5,876 bases of DNA from Kiritimatiellia bacterium. GTDB lineage: Bacteria; Verrucomicrobiota; Kiritimatiellia; RFP12; UBA1067. The DNA lies in assembly GCA_016303225.1 (NCBI GenBank), contig JAEDMC010000169.1, positions 1 to 5,876 of the forward strand, read 5' to 3'. The position numbers and the translations under genes were made by a program. Below are positions 1 to 5,800 of the stretch, in pieces. The notes under the pieces are model-generated. The model was not told where the DNA came from. It saw nothing but the letters and a program-made list of their open reading frames with translations, and searched no databases. Each line of letters begins with the position of its first letter. Position 1 is the first letter of the stretch.

Positions 1-531
1 CTCGACCAGCTGAATGCTGCGGCGACGGTGCTGAACTCCGCCTTCGCGATGTCCGGCACGACGCAGCGCGAGCGCTTCGAGTCCATTCTCAGCATGGTCG
101 ACGCCTACTTGGCAGGCGGACAGCCGCAGGCGGCGATCGACTATGCCGAGGCGAGGCTTCAGGACACGAAACTGTCCGGTCCCGACAAGACGGCTCTCTA
201 CATTCGGGAGGCGTCCGGCTACATTGCCATGTCAGACTGGGATGCGGCGGCTCGAGTCTACCGCTTCGCGCATCAGGAGGGCGGACGGATCGGACGCGAA
301 GTGCTGAAGTCCGAAGGCTGGGTCGCCGAACAGCGCGAGGATTGGAAGACCGCACAGAGCTGCTATGGCGCCGAGTCGAAGATGTACGGCAGCGAGGAGG
401 AGGACCTCAAGGCCGGCTGCGTCGCGCGTTGCGCGCGTGTGACCAAGAAGCTTCGCGAGAAGGAAAGGGATGTCGTCCTTGACGCCGAAGACATCATCAA
501 CGGCACCATCGACATCGAGCTTGACGAGTGA
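1..531 (+). CDS. TPR-like helical repeat protein, C-terminal part (5' end outside window)
   Basis: The frame is open from the first base, giving 176 visible residues up to the TGA at 529-531. A GTG at 28 and an ATG at 49 lie in frame, but neither has a Shine-Dalgarno sequence and the reading frame continues upstream, so I treat the gene as truncated by the window edge. About three helical-hairpin units resembling tetratricopeptide repeats can be seen: residues ~31-54 (YLAGGQPQAAIDYAEARL), ~73-91 (GYIAMSDWDAAARVYRFA) and ~107-126 (WVAEQREDWKTAQSCYGAE). Each has the small/aromatic spacing typical of TPRs. The C-terminus (from ~147) is a charged helix followed by an acidic tail ending DIELDE. 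TPR folds usually serve as protein-protein scaffolds; the specific role and cell location cannot be read from this fragment. The gap to the next gene is 29 nt and contains a promoter, so that gene need not depend on this one. Confidence 0.75.
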   Translation, partial: LDQLNAAATVLNSAFAMSGTTQRERFESILSMVDAYLAGGQPQAAIDYAEARLQDTKLSGPDKTALYIREASGYIAMSDWDAAARVYRFAHQEGGRIGREVLKSEGWVAEQREDWKTAQSCYGAESKMYGSEEEDLKAGCVARCARVTKKLREKERDVVLDAEDIINGTIDIELDE

Positions 532-541
532 CCGCCGTCCC

Positions 542-552
542 TATGGTATAAT
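542..552 (+). promoter_or_regulatory. Extended -10 promoter P1 for the LVIVD lipoprotein gene
   Basis: TATGGTATAAT contains a perfect -10 hexamer (TATAAT, 547-552) preceded by TGG, which is the TGn extended -10 element, and by TA, giving the TRTG form. It lies in the 29-nt gap after the stop of the upstream gene, in otherwise GC-rich DNA. The same 11 bases recur at 2485-2495. No well-spaced -35 is visible, as is common for extended -10 promoters. The predicted transcription start is near 559, only two bases before the ATG at 561, so the transcript would be essentially leaderless. Confidence 0.75.
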
Positions 553-560
553 ACTCAATT

Positions 561-2483
561 ATGAAACAAACGTTTTGGCTCTTCGTGGCGGCGGCGTCCG
601 CCGGTTGTAGTTCATTCCTTTCGGGTCCGGCACCGGAACCGCGGCAAGTCCTGCCGCGGACGACTCCCGTCACAACGGTGTGGTTCCCTGGCGGAATCTA
701 CGGACACGTTGCGCTCAGCAACGGACTGGCTGTCACATGCTCCGGCTGGAGCCGCGAGGACACCTCGGCCGTTTTCGACGTATCCAATCCGGCGAAGCCG
801 AAGTTTCTGGCGCGCTTTCCCGCGAAAGGCTATTCGTGCGCGGAACCGGTTTTCTTCGGGACTCGCTGCTACGTGCCGAACGGTTTCAGCGCGACGGTCA
901 TCGACCTGAGCGACCGTCGTGCGCCGAAGCTGGCGGGCTATCTCAATCCGCATTTTCCTGAGAACGGCTGCAGCCGGCTCTGGACCGAGGGCGGCAAGCT
1001 CTACTTCTCCGCCTTTGACGGAAACTATCAGGTCGGGGACGACGGTTTCTCGTTTGTGAAGACAGACAAGGTTCCGCCGAAGCCGGCCGGAAGGAAGAAA
1101 TCCGCCGCGGAGGGCGAGATCGTGGCCGAGCTGAGGGACTCGGCTCTCGTCATCGGCAAGACCGAGATCCCGTTTGCCTACAACCTCTCGACGGTGGCGG
1201 CGAAGGACGGAACGGCCTACGTTTATGCGCCCGGCCGCAGTGCCGCGCAACTGTTGCCGCTGCCGACTAAAGCAGGAGGACCGACGCTCTTCGGCAACCG
1301 TTACCAGACGCTTGCGCTCTCGCGCGGTAACGGCTTTCAGACCGTGGGCATGCAGACCGCGGGATGCGTCACGCGCGTCAGCGACGACCTCTTTGTCGTT
1401 GACGACGGGCTCGTCCGCCTAACGCGGCAGGGCAAGTGGGAGACGATTCTCAACCGGACGCGCGCCGTCGCGAACGCGTCTGTGGGCGGGACGCGCATCG
1501 CCCTCACGCAGTGCTCCCGATGCCGTATTCTCGATTTCACTGATCCGTCGAACGTCAAGATCCTTGACGTTGCGCCGAAGGCGGAGCTTCCGCTCCACAT
1601 CACGGGCTGCCATTTGCGCGGCGACCGGCTTTTCCTCGCTTATACGCTGGTTGAAGAAAAAGGGCAGGACTTAATCTACAAGTTCCCGACGAAAGGGTAT
1701 GTCGCGTCGCTGGACTTGCGGAATCCCTCGGAGGTCCAGTCGATGGTCGAGATTCCCGCGTGCATCGCCCTCGACCGTGTCGGCGACATGCTGTATGTCA
1801 CGTGCCGCAACGGCGACTTCGCGGTCGTGGATGCATCCGACCCCTCCGACCTGGAAGTGAAGACCATTCGCCGCGACATTCTCGACGGGGACGGCTTCAA
1901 GGTGAAGACTTTCGGCGGACGGACCTTCGTAACGTCCGGACGCCGCATCGTCGAGCTCGACACGATGGTGCCCGCGGTTCCGCAGGTGAAGCACCTCTAT
2001 GACCGTGGTGACGGCACCGCGGCGCCGAGCTATGACGACTTCACGATCGACGGTACTCGTCTCTATGCGCTCGCGCATTCGTCCGTGGACGTCTTCGAGC
2101 TGGATGATGCGATGCGCACGACGGACGCGCCGAACGACTGCGGCGTCAATGGCATCGCGAAGACGCCCGCACAGGAGGCTGATGCCGCAGTGTTCGCGGG
2201 ACACGAGGCCAATCCGAAGGCGCCGGACGGCGTCGTTTTCCGTCCCGGCCGCTTCGGCAACTGCTTCGGCGCGTATGTCTTCGACTGGGCGAAGCTGCCG
2301 GATGGACGGTATGCCGTCGCCTACGGCGAAGCGGGACTCGTCTTCTGCGATGCGAAGGGCGGTTTCTCATCCGAACCCCCGCGTGGGCCAGACGGTCTCG
2401 CGTCGGTGTTTGCGGCGGAAGTGCTCTGCAAGGACGGCCGCGTCTACGTGAAGGACGGCGACGGCAAGGTCTGGCAGTATTGA
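561..2483 (+). CDS. Secreted LVIVD-repeat beta-propeller-like protein, probable lipoprotein
   Basis: The 640-residue product begins with a short hydrophobic export signal (residues 2-15, KQTFWLFVAAASAG) followed by Cys16. The sequence SAGC resembles a lipobox, but Ser at -3 replaces the usual Leu/Val, so lipid attachment is probable rather than certain. A Pro-rich linker (23-37) leads to repeated segments of the LVIVD type, each a beta strand, a 'D-x-S/T-x-P' turn and another strand: FDVSNPAKPKFLARF (72-86), VIDLSDRRAPKLAGYL (113-128), LDFTDPSNVKILDV (324-337), LDLRNPSEVQSMVEI (384-398) and VVDASDPSDLEVKTI (422-436). The family occurs in bacterial and archaeal surface proteins and is predicted to form beta-propellers; no enzymatic motif is evident. 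The mature part has 14 further cysteines, including a CSRC pair (318-321), suggesting disulfides in the periplasm or outside the cell. A Lys/Pro-rich stretch near 167-182 breaks the repeat pattern. The start is fixed by the signal peptide; there is no Shine-Dalgarno sequence and the promoter abuts the ATG. Ligand and role are unknown. Confidence 0.8.
   Translation: MKQTFWLFVAAASAGCSSFLSGPAPEPRQVLPRTTPVTTVWFPGGIYGHVALSNGLAVTCSGWSREDTSAVFDVSNPAKPKFLARFPAKGYSCAEPVFFGTRCYVPNGFSATVIDLSDRRAPKLAGYLNPHFPENGCSRLWTEGGKLYFSAFDGNYQVGDDGFSFVKTDKVPPKPAGRKKSAAEGEIVAELRDSALVIGKTEIPFAYNLSTVAAKDGTAYVYAPGRSAAQLLPLPTKAGGPTLFGNRYQTLALSRGNGFQTVGMQTAGCVTRVSDDLFVVDDGLVRLTRQGKWETILNRTRAVANASVGGTRIALTQCSRCRILDFTDPSNVKILDVAPKAELPLHITGCHLRGDRLFLAYTLVEEKGQDLIYKFPTKGYVASLDLRNPSEVQSMVEIPACIALDRVGDMLYVTCRNGDFAVVDASDPSDLEVKTIRRDILDGDGFKVKTFGGRTFVTSGRRIVELDTMVPAVPQVKHLYDRGDGTAAPSYDDFTIDGTRLYALAHSSVDVFELDDAMRTTDAPNDCGVNGIAKTPAQEADAAVFAGHEANPKAPDGVVFRPGRFGNCFGAYVFDWAKLPDGRYAVAYGEAGLVFCDAKGGFSSEPPRGPDGLASVFAAEVLCKDGRVYVKDGDGKVWQY
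1551..1571. repeat. Perfect 9-bp inverted repeat with 3-nt loop inside the LVIVD gene
   Basis: AACGTCAAG (1551-1559) and its exact reverse complement CTTGACGTT (1563-1571) are separated by ATC. The hairpin lies within codons for residues NVKILDV of an LVIVD repeat. There is no U-tract after it, so it is not an intrinsic terminator. It may simply be a coincidence of codon choice. Confidence 0.5.
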
Positions 2484-2484
2484 T

Positions 2485-2495
2485 TATGGTATAAT
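2485..2495 (+). promoter_or_regulatory. Extended -10 promoter P2 for the FlbD-like / hydrolase / rdgB operon
   Basis: TATGGTATAAT starts two bases after the stop codon of the upstream gene and is identical over 11 bases to the box at 542-552. TATAAT occupies 2490-2495 with TGG just upstream. No convincing -35 is present. The predicted transcription start is near 2502, giving a leader of about 15 nt that just includes the Shine-Dalgarno sequence at 2504-2509. The next two gene junctions have only 4-nt gaps and no box, so this promoter probably drives three genes. Confidence 0.75.
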
Positions 2496-2503
2496 TTCCG
2501 GCT

Positions 2504-2509
2504 AAGGAG
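2504..2509 (+). promoter_or_regulatory. Shine-Dalgarno sequence of the FlbD-like gene
   Basis: AAGGAG lies seven bases before the ATG at 2517. It is the clearest ribosome binding site in the window and fixes this start. It contrasts with the genes starting at 561 and 5801, which have the same promoter box but no comparable site. Confidence 0.8.
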
Positions 2510-2516
2510 CAAGAGC

Positions 2517-3200
2517 ATGTTTATCAAGCTGACAAGATTTGACAATCGTCCCGTCTGGCTGAACGCCAGTTTCATCGTCACGGTCGAGCCGCGGCGGGAC
2601 GGCAACGGCGCCGTTGTGGTGCCGATTGGCGACGGACTCGATTACGATGTGCGCGAGACGCCGACCGAGGTGCTGAAGATGTTGGAGGGCGCGCCCGAAG
2701 CGAAGGTCGTCCCAGTGCCGGTCTCGGATTGTCTGACGAAGACGCCGGCGGACATTTCGCCGGAGCCGGAAAAGAAGAATCCGCCGCCGCCCGCACCTGC
2801 CGCGCCGGCTGCGCGTGCGGTTGCCTCTGCCGAGGAGGGCGTCCCGCCGGTCGAAGAGTCCGGCAAGAAGCCGCGCAAGCGCGCGACGCGCAAGACGGCG
2901 AAGCCCGCGGCCGAGAAGAAGCCGCGCGCGGCGAAGAAGGCGGACGAGCCTGTTGCCGAGGCGCCGAAGGCGGAGGCTCCGGTGCCGCCAGCCGCTCCCT
3001 TCAAGCTTGAACTATCCGACGATCAGATTGCACGGCTCAGGAAGATGGCGCCGAAGTCGGTCGCTAAGATCAAGAATACGCTGGCGACGCAGTTCCACAT
3101 CGGCGATGTGGTCGGCACGGTCGCGGCACTCGCCGAAAAGGGCCTTTACAAGATCGACGGCAATCACATCGACTGGCCTTCGGAACCGGCGGAGGCGTAA
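2517..3200 (+). CDS. FlbD/SwrD-like N-terminal domain with H1-like basic linker and unrecognised C-terminal domain
   Basis: The 227-residue product has three parts. Residues 1-56 (MFIKLTRFDNRPVWLNASF, then IVTVEP, GDGLDYDVRETPTEVLKML) match by eye the pattern of the small FlbD/SwrD family: M-I-x-L-T-R, an N-x-x-x-I motif, a 'dG..y.V.Et..ev' strand-helix end. That family is usually a stand-alone protein of about 60-90 residues in flagellar operons, where Bacillus SwrD affects motor power. Residues ~80-162 are low complexity: Pro/Ala-rich, then Lys/Arg/Ala-rich with KKPRKRATRKTAK and AAEKKPRAAKK, resembling the disordered tails of bacterial histone H1-like proteins. Residues ~163-222 (LSDDQIARLRKMAPKSVAKI ... 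ALAEKGLYKIDGNHIDWP) look folded and mostly helical, but I do not recognise the family. There is no signal peptide, so it is probably cytoplasmic. A nucleic-acid-binding role is suggested only by the basic linker. No flagellar gene is nearby. It is followed after 4 nt by the hydrolase gene. Confidence 0.75.
   Translation: MFIKLTRFDNRPVWLNASFIVTVEPRRDGNGAVVVPIGDGLDYDVRETPTEVLKMLEGAPEAKVVPVPVSDCLTKTPADISPEPEKKNPPPPAPAAPAARAVASAEEGVPPVEESGKKPRKRATRKTAKPAAEKKPRAAKKADEPVAEAPKAEAPVPPAAPFKLELSDDQIARLRKMAPKSVAKIKNTLATQFHIGDVVGTVAALAEKGLYKIDGNHIDWPSEPAEA
3191..3195 (+). promoter_or_regulatory. Shine-Dalgarno sequence of the hydrolase fusion gene
   Basis: GGAGG lies nine bases before the ATG at 3205 and overlaps the last codons of the upstream gene. 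It selects 3205 as the start although the same frame stays open upstream to 2815. The signal peptide beginning at 3205 confirms the choice, and the position suggests translational coupling. Confidence 0.75.
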
Positions 3201-3204
3201 GCGC

Positions 3205-5196
3205 ATGAACGGAGACATCCTGGCTGCCGGACTGCTGGCCATGCTTGCCGCGGGAAACGTGCGAGCCGGAGAACTGTGGCAGGCGGCACCCGAGGGCGTT
3301 CCCGGTGCCGTGCTGGTGACGTCCACCGAAGCGGGCAAGACGACCTTCGAATGCGTTGGCTACGCCGATCTCGCGGCGAAGCGCAAGATGACGCCCGACA
3401 CCGTTTTCTGGATGGCGTCCAACACGAAGGGCGTCGCTGCGGCGACGGCCCTTGCGGTCGTTGGCGAGGGCAAGCTCATGCTGGATGATCCGGTCGAGAA
3501 GTACTTCCCGTCGTGGAAGAAGCTCGCGGCGAAGGAACGTCCGACCCTGCGGATGCTCCTCGCACACACGTCGGGACTGCCGTTCTTCACGGACAAGCCG
3601 CTCCCCAGCCCGGGCATGGCGGCACTGGCCGAACGCGCGGCGGAGCAGCCGCTCGCCTATGAGCCGGGCACGAAGTACCAGTACAGCAACTGGGGCATCG
3701 GCGTTGCGATGGCGATGGTCGAGAAGGCGATTGGCAAGCCCTTTGACGTCGTGATGGCCGAACGCATCTTCAAGCCGCTGGGGATGACGGACACGACCTT
3801 TGTGCCGTCCGCCGACCAGCATGCGCGGCAGGCGGTCGTCTACCGGCTGTCGGACACGAAGCCGCCGGAACCGATGGTGGTCGACCGCGGGCTCGCCGCG
3901 CCGTATCTGACGTACGGGACATATCCCGAGGCGGGCGGCGGACTCCTCTCGACGCCGCGGGACATGATCAAGTTCTTCCGTATGATCGCCGATGGCGGCA
4001 AGGCTCCGGACGGTACGGTGATCATTCCGCCGTACCTGATGAAGGCCTGGCAGACGAAGCAGACGCCGTCGGGGGACGCGAACTCCTATTCGCTGGGCAT
4101 GAGCGTCGACGAGAGCGGCAGTCTCTCCCATGGCGGACAGTGTTACACCTGGGGTGAGGCGAACGTGAAGACGAGACGGGCGCGCCTCTTCATGGTCAAC
4201 TTCTGCGGCAAGAGCGCCGCGTATTCTGACTTCCGAGAGAACTGGCAGGCCGTCACCGACTTGTCGTCCAAGTGGTACTGGTATCCGAGTTGCTACCTCG
4301 GGATGGACGGGACCAAGGAACAGCGTCAGGCGCTGATCCGCGAGCTGTGGGACCATCCGGCCGCCGCCGAGACGAAGCTGTGGCCCGAGGGCAAGGTGCC
4401 GTTTCGGAAAGACGACAAGCCGATCCGTTTTGTGGAGAACGAACTCTGGCAGCGGAACCTCGTCGTCAGCGACATCAACGATCCGTTCTTCGTCTTCTAT
4501 CCGGCGAAGGGCGTCCAGAACGCGCCGGTCGCCGTCATCTTCCCAGGCGGTGGCTACTCGGTCCTCGGCTGGAACAAGGAGGGGACGGAAGTCGCCGCGT
4601 GGCTCAACGCGAACGGCATGTCCGCCGCGGTGCTTCTCTACCGCGCGCCGGACCAGCGCCAGGCCGCGCTCTGCGACGCGCAGCGCGCGATCGGACTTCT
4701 CCGCCGCGATGCCGCGAAGTACGGCATTGATCCAAAGAAGGTCGGCGTGATCGGCTTCTCCGCGGGGGCGAACCTGGCCGTGGCGGTGTCCACCAACTGG
4801 CGCCAGCGCGCCTATGAGCGCGTGGATGATGCGGACGACCAGTCATGCCGTCCCGACTTCCAGCTGCCGATCTACCTCTGGGATGTCCTGGAGCGCGATG
4901 CGAAGGCGGAGTGGATCGCCCCGCTGCAGGACAACGGCAAGGAGCCGAAGATCCGCGCGGAGTATCCGGTCGACGCCGAGACGCCGCCCGCATTCCTCGC
5001 GCAGGCGAAGGACGACTTCTGCCAGATCGAGACCACGACGACGTATTTCCGCGCGCTGCAGGCGGCGGGCGTGAAGAACTGCCATCTTGAGCTGATGGCG
5101 TTTGGCGGACACGGCTATGGACTGCGCAAGGTCGGCAATCCGACGGATTTCTGGAGCGACCTCGCGGCGGACTGGCTCAAGAACTTGCTCAAGTAA
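3205..5196 (+). CDS. Exported bifunctional hydrolase: serine beta-lactamase/PBP-type domain fused to alpha/beta-hydrolase (esterase-like)
   Basis: The 663-residue product starts with a signal peptide (residues 1-21, hydrophobic core ILAAGLLAMLAAG, cleavage after VRA), so it acts outside the cytoplasm. Domain 1 (~28-350) is of the beta-lactamase/class C-like family (PF00144 type): S-x-x-K as SNTK (Ser72, Lys75), LLAHTSGLP (118-126), Y-x-N as YSN (160-162), and HGG (309-311) in place of K-T-G. Members include esterases, D-aminopeptidases and penicillin-binding-like proteins, so true beta-lactam hydrolysis should not be assumed. Domain 2 (~391-663) opens with LWPEGKVP and has an oxyanion-loop motif PGGGY (447-451), nucleophile elbow GFSAG (Ser519), an acid in AKDDF (Asp603 or Asp604) and GGHGYGL (His636). 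This is the pattern of acetyl-esterase/lipase-like enzymes that often deacetylate plant polysaccharides. Both sets of catalytic residues look intact. The gene lies 4 nt after the FlbD-like gene and 4 nt before rdgB. Substrates are unknown; removal of ester groups from glycans is the likeliest role for domain 2. Confidence 0.85.
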   Translation: MNGDILAAGLLAMLAAGNVRAGELWQAAPEGVPGAVLVTSTEAGKTTFECVGYADLAAKRKMTPDTVFWMASNTKGVAAATALAVVGEGKLMLDDPVEKYFPSWKKLAAKERPTLRMLLAHTSGLPFFTDKPLPSPGMAALAERAAEQPLAYEPGTKYQYSNWGIGVAMAMVEKAIGKPFDVVMAERIFKPLGMTDTTFVPSADQHARQAVVYRLSDTKPPEPMVVDRGLAAPYLTYGTYPEAGGGLLSTPRDMIKFFRMIADGGKAPDGTVIIPPYLMKAWQTKQTPSGDANSYSLGMSVDESGSLSHGGQCYTWGEANVKTRRARLFMVNFCGKSAAYSDFRENWQAVTDLSSKWYWYPSCYLGMDGTKEQRQALIRELWDHPAAAETKLWPEGKVPFRKDDKPIRFVENELWQRNLVVSDINDPFFVFYPAKGVQNAPVAVIFPGGGYSVLGWNKEGTEVAAWLNANGMSAAVLLYRAPDQRQAALCDAQRAIGLLRRDAAKYGIDPKKVGVIGFSAGANLAVAVSTNWRQRAYERVDDADDQSCRPDFQLPIYLWDVLERDAKAEWIAPLQDNGKEPKIRAEYPVDAETPPAFLAQAKDDFCQIETTTTYFRALQAAGVKNCHLELMAFGGHGYGLRKVGNPTDFWSDLAADWLKNLLK

Positions 5197-5200
5197 GGCT

Positions 5201-5764
5201 ATGAAACTCTACGTTGCGACCCACAATCAGCACAAGATCCGCGAGATCGGACAGATCCTTCCGGATTTCGAAATCACCGCCGATGACCCCGAGGGCGTTG
5301 AGGAGAACGCCCCCGACTTTGCGGGCAACGCCCTCATCAAGGTGCGCGCGATTGCTGTGAAGCACAAGGGAGACTGGTGCCTGGCCGACGATTCGGGGCT
5401 TGAGGTGAACGCCCTCGGCGGCGAGCCGGGCGTCCGCAGCGCGCGGTATGCGGGCGAACCGTCCAACACGCCGAACAACAACGCGCTCCTGCTGAAGAAC
5501 CTTTCGGGTGTCACCGACCGTCGTGCGAACTTCACGTGTGCGATTGCAATCGTCGATCCAAAGGGTTCGGAGCGCACGGTGGTCGGCAAGTGTTTCGGAC
5601 GCATCGCCGAAAAGCCAAGCGGTGCGGAGGGCTTCGGCTACGATCCGCTCTTCATTCCCGACGGGTACGACAAATCCTTCGCCGAGCTGACTGCCGACGA
5701 GAAGAACGCGATCTCCCACCGCGGCCGTGCGCTGGCGGAAGCCGCGAAAGTCTTCGTTGCGTAG
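5201..5764 (+). CDS. rdgB: XTP/dITP (non-canonical purine NTP) pyrophosphatase, RdgB/HAM1 family
   Basis: The 187-residue cytoplasmic enzyme is expected to hydrolyse dITP, ITP and XTP to the monophosphate and pyrophosphate, keeping deaminated purines out of DNA and RNA. The family signatures are all present: the N-terminal nucleotide-binding motif ATHNQHK (Thr7, Asn9, Lys12); EENAPDFAGNALIK (34-47), matching the conserved E-N-A segment; LADDSGLEV (61-69), carrying the Mg-binding/catalytic aspartates; GEPGVRSARYAG (74-85); GFGYDPLF (144-151); and the base-recognition motif SHRGRAL (172-178). The length is slightly below the usual 190-200 residues, with nothing evidently missing. The start is fixed because the nucleotide-binding motif begins within six residues of it. 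The only upstream ribosome-binding-like sequence, TAAGG at 5194-5198, overlaps the preceding stop and is just two bases from the ATG, so translation is probably coupled to the hydrolase gene. No promoter box precedes it. Confidence 0.96.
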   Translation: MKLYVATHNQHKIREIGQILPDFEITADDPEGVEENAPDFAGNALIKVRAIAVKHKGDWCLADDSGLEVNALGGEPGVRSARYAGEPSNTPNNNALLLKNLSGVTDRRANFTCAIAIVDPKGSERTVVGKCFGRIAEKPSGAEGFGYDPLFIPDGYDKSFAELTADEKNAISHRGRALAEAAKVFVA

Positions 5765-5780
5765 CTCTCGGCGGTACAAG

Positions 5781-5791
5781 TATGGTAAAAT
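5781..5791 (+). promoter_or_regulatory. Extended -10 promoter P3 for the gene starting at 5801
   Basis: TATGGTAAAAT matches the boxes at 542-552 and 2485-2495 in 10 of 11 positions, with the -10 hexamer reading TAAAAT (5786-5791) after TGG. It lies in the 36-nt gap after rdgB. No good -35 is seen. The predicted start is near 5798, leaving about three bases before the ATG, so the transcript should again be nearly leaderless. Confidence 0.65.
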
Positions 5792-5800
5792 AACGGAACC

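Noticed and set aside
521..526. TTGACG as the -35 of promoter P1
   Set aside because: It resembles TTGACA, but the spacer to TATAAT is 20 bp, beyond the usual 16-18, and the other two boxes have no -35 at all.
28..531. Complete small gene starting at GTG 28
   Set aside because: No Shine-Dalgarno sequence or promoter precedes it and the frame is open to base 1, so a truncated longer gene is more likely.
532..546. Intrinsic terminator between genes 1 and 2, and likewise in 2484-2516 and 5765-5800
   Set aside because: No GC-rich stem followed by a T-run is present in any of the three gaps.
1671..2204. 177-codon open frame on the minus strand
   Set aside because: Antisense to the LVIVD gene, no domain or ribosome binding site; a codon-bias shadow, like the one at 612-1250.
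2815..3204. In-frame upstream extension of the hydrolase ORF (130 codons)
   Set aside because: The extension reads as Arg/Ser-rich low-complexity sequence overlapping the FlbD-like gene in another frame. A strong SD and a signal peptide start at 3205.
3205..4254. Antibiotic-resistance beta-lactamase
   Set aside because: The SxxK/YxN/HGG set is shared by many esterases and peptidases of the same fold. HGG replaces KTG and the domain is fused to an esterase, so resistance cannot be claimed.
3070..4356. 428-codon open frame on the minus strand
   Set aside because: Its translation is Arg/His-rich with no recognisable motif and lies antisense to the well-supported hydrolase gene; it is a shadow of G/C-biased third positions.
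2485..5764. New defence or mobile system
   Set aside because: No nuclease, integrase, toxin-antitoxin pair, direct-repeat array or integration site is visible; RdgB is a housekeeping enzyme and the hydrolase is exported.
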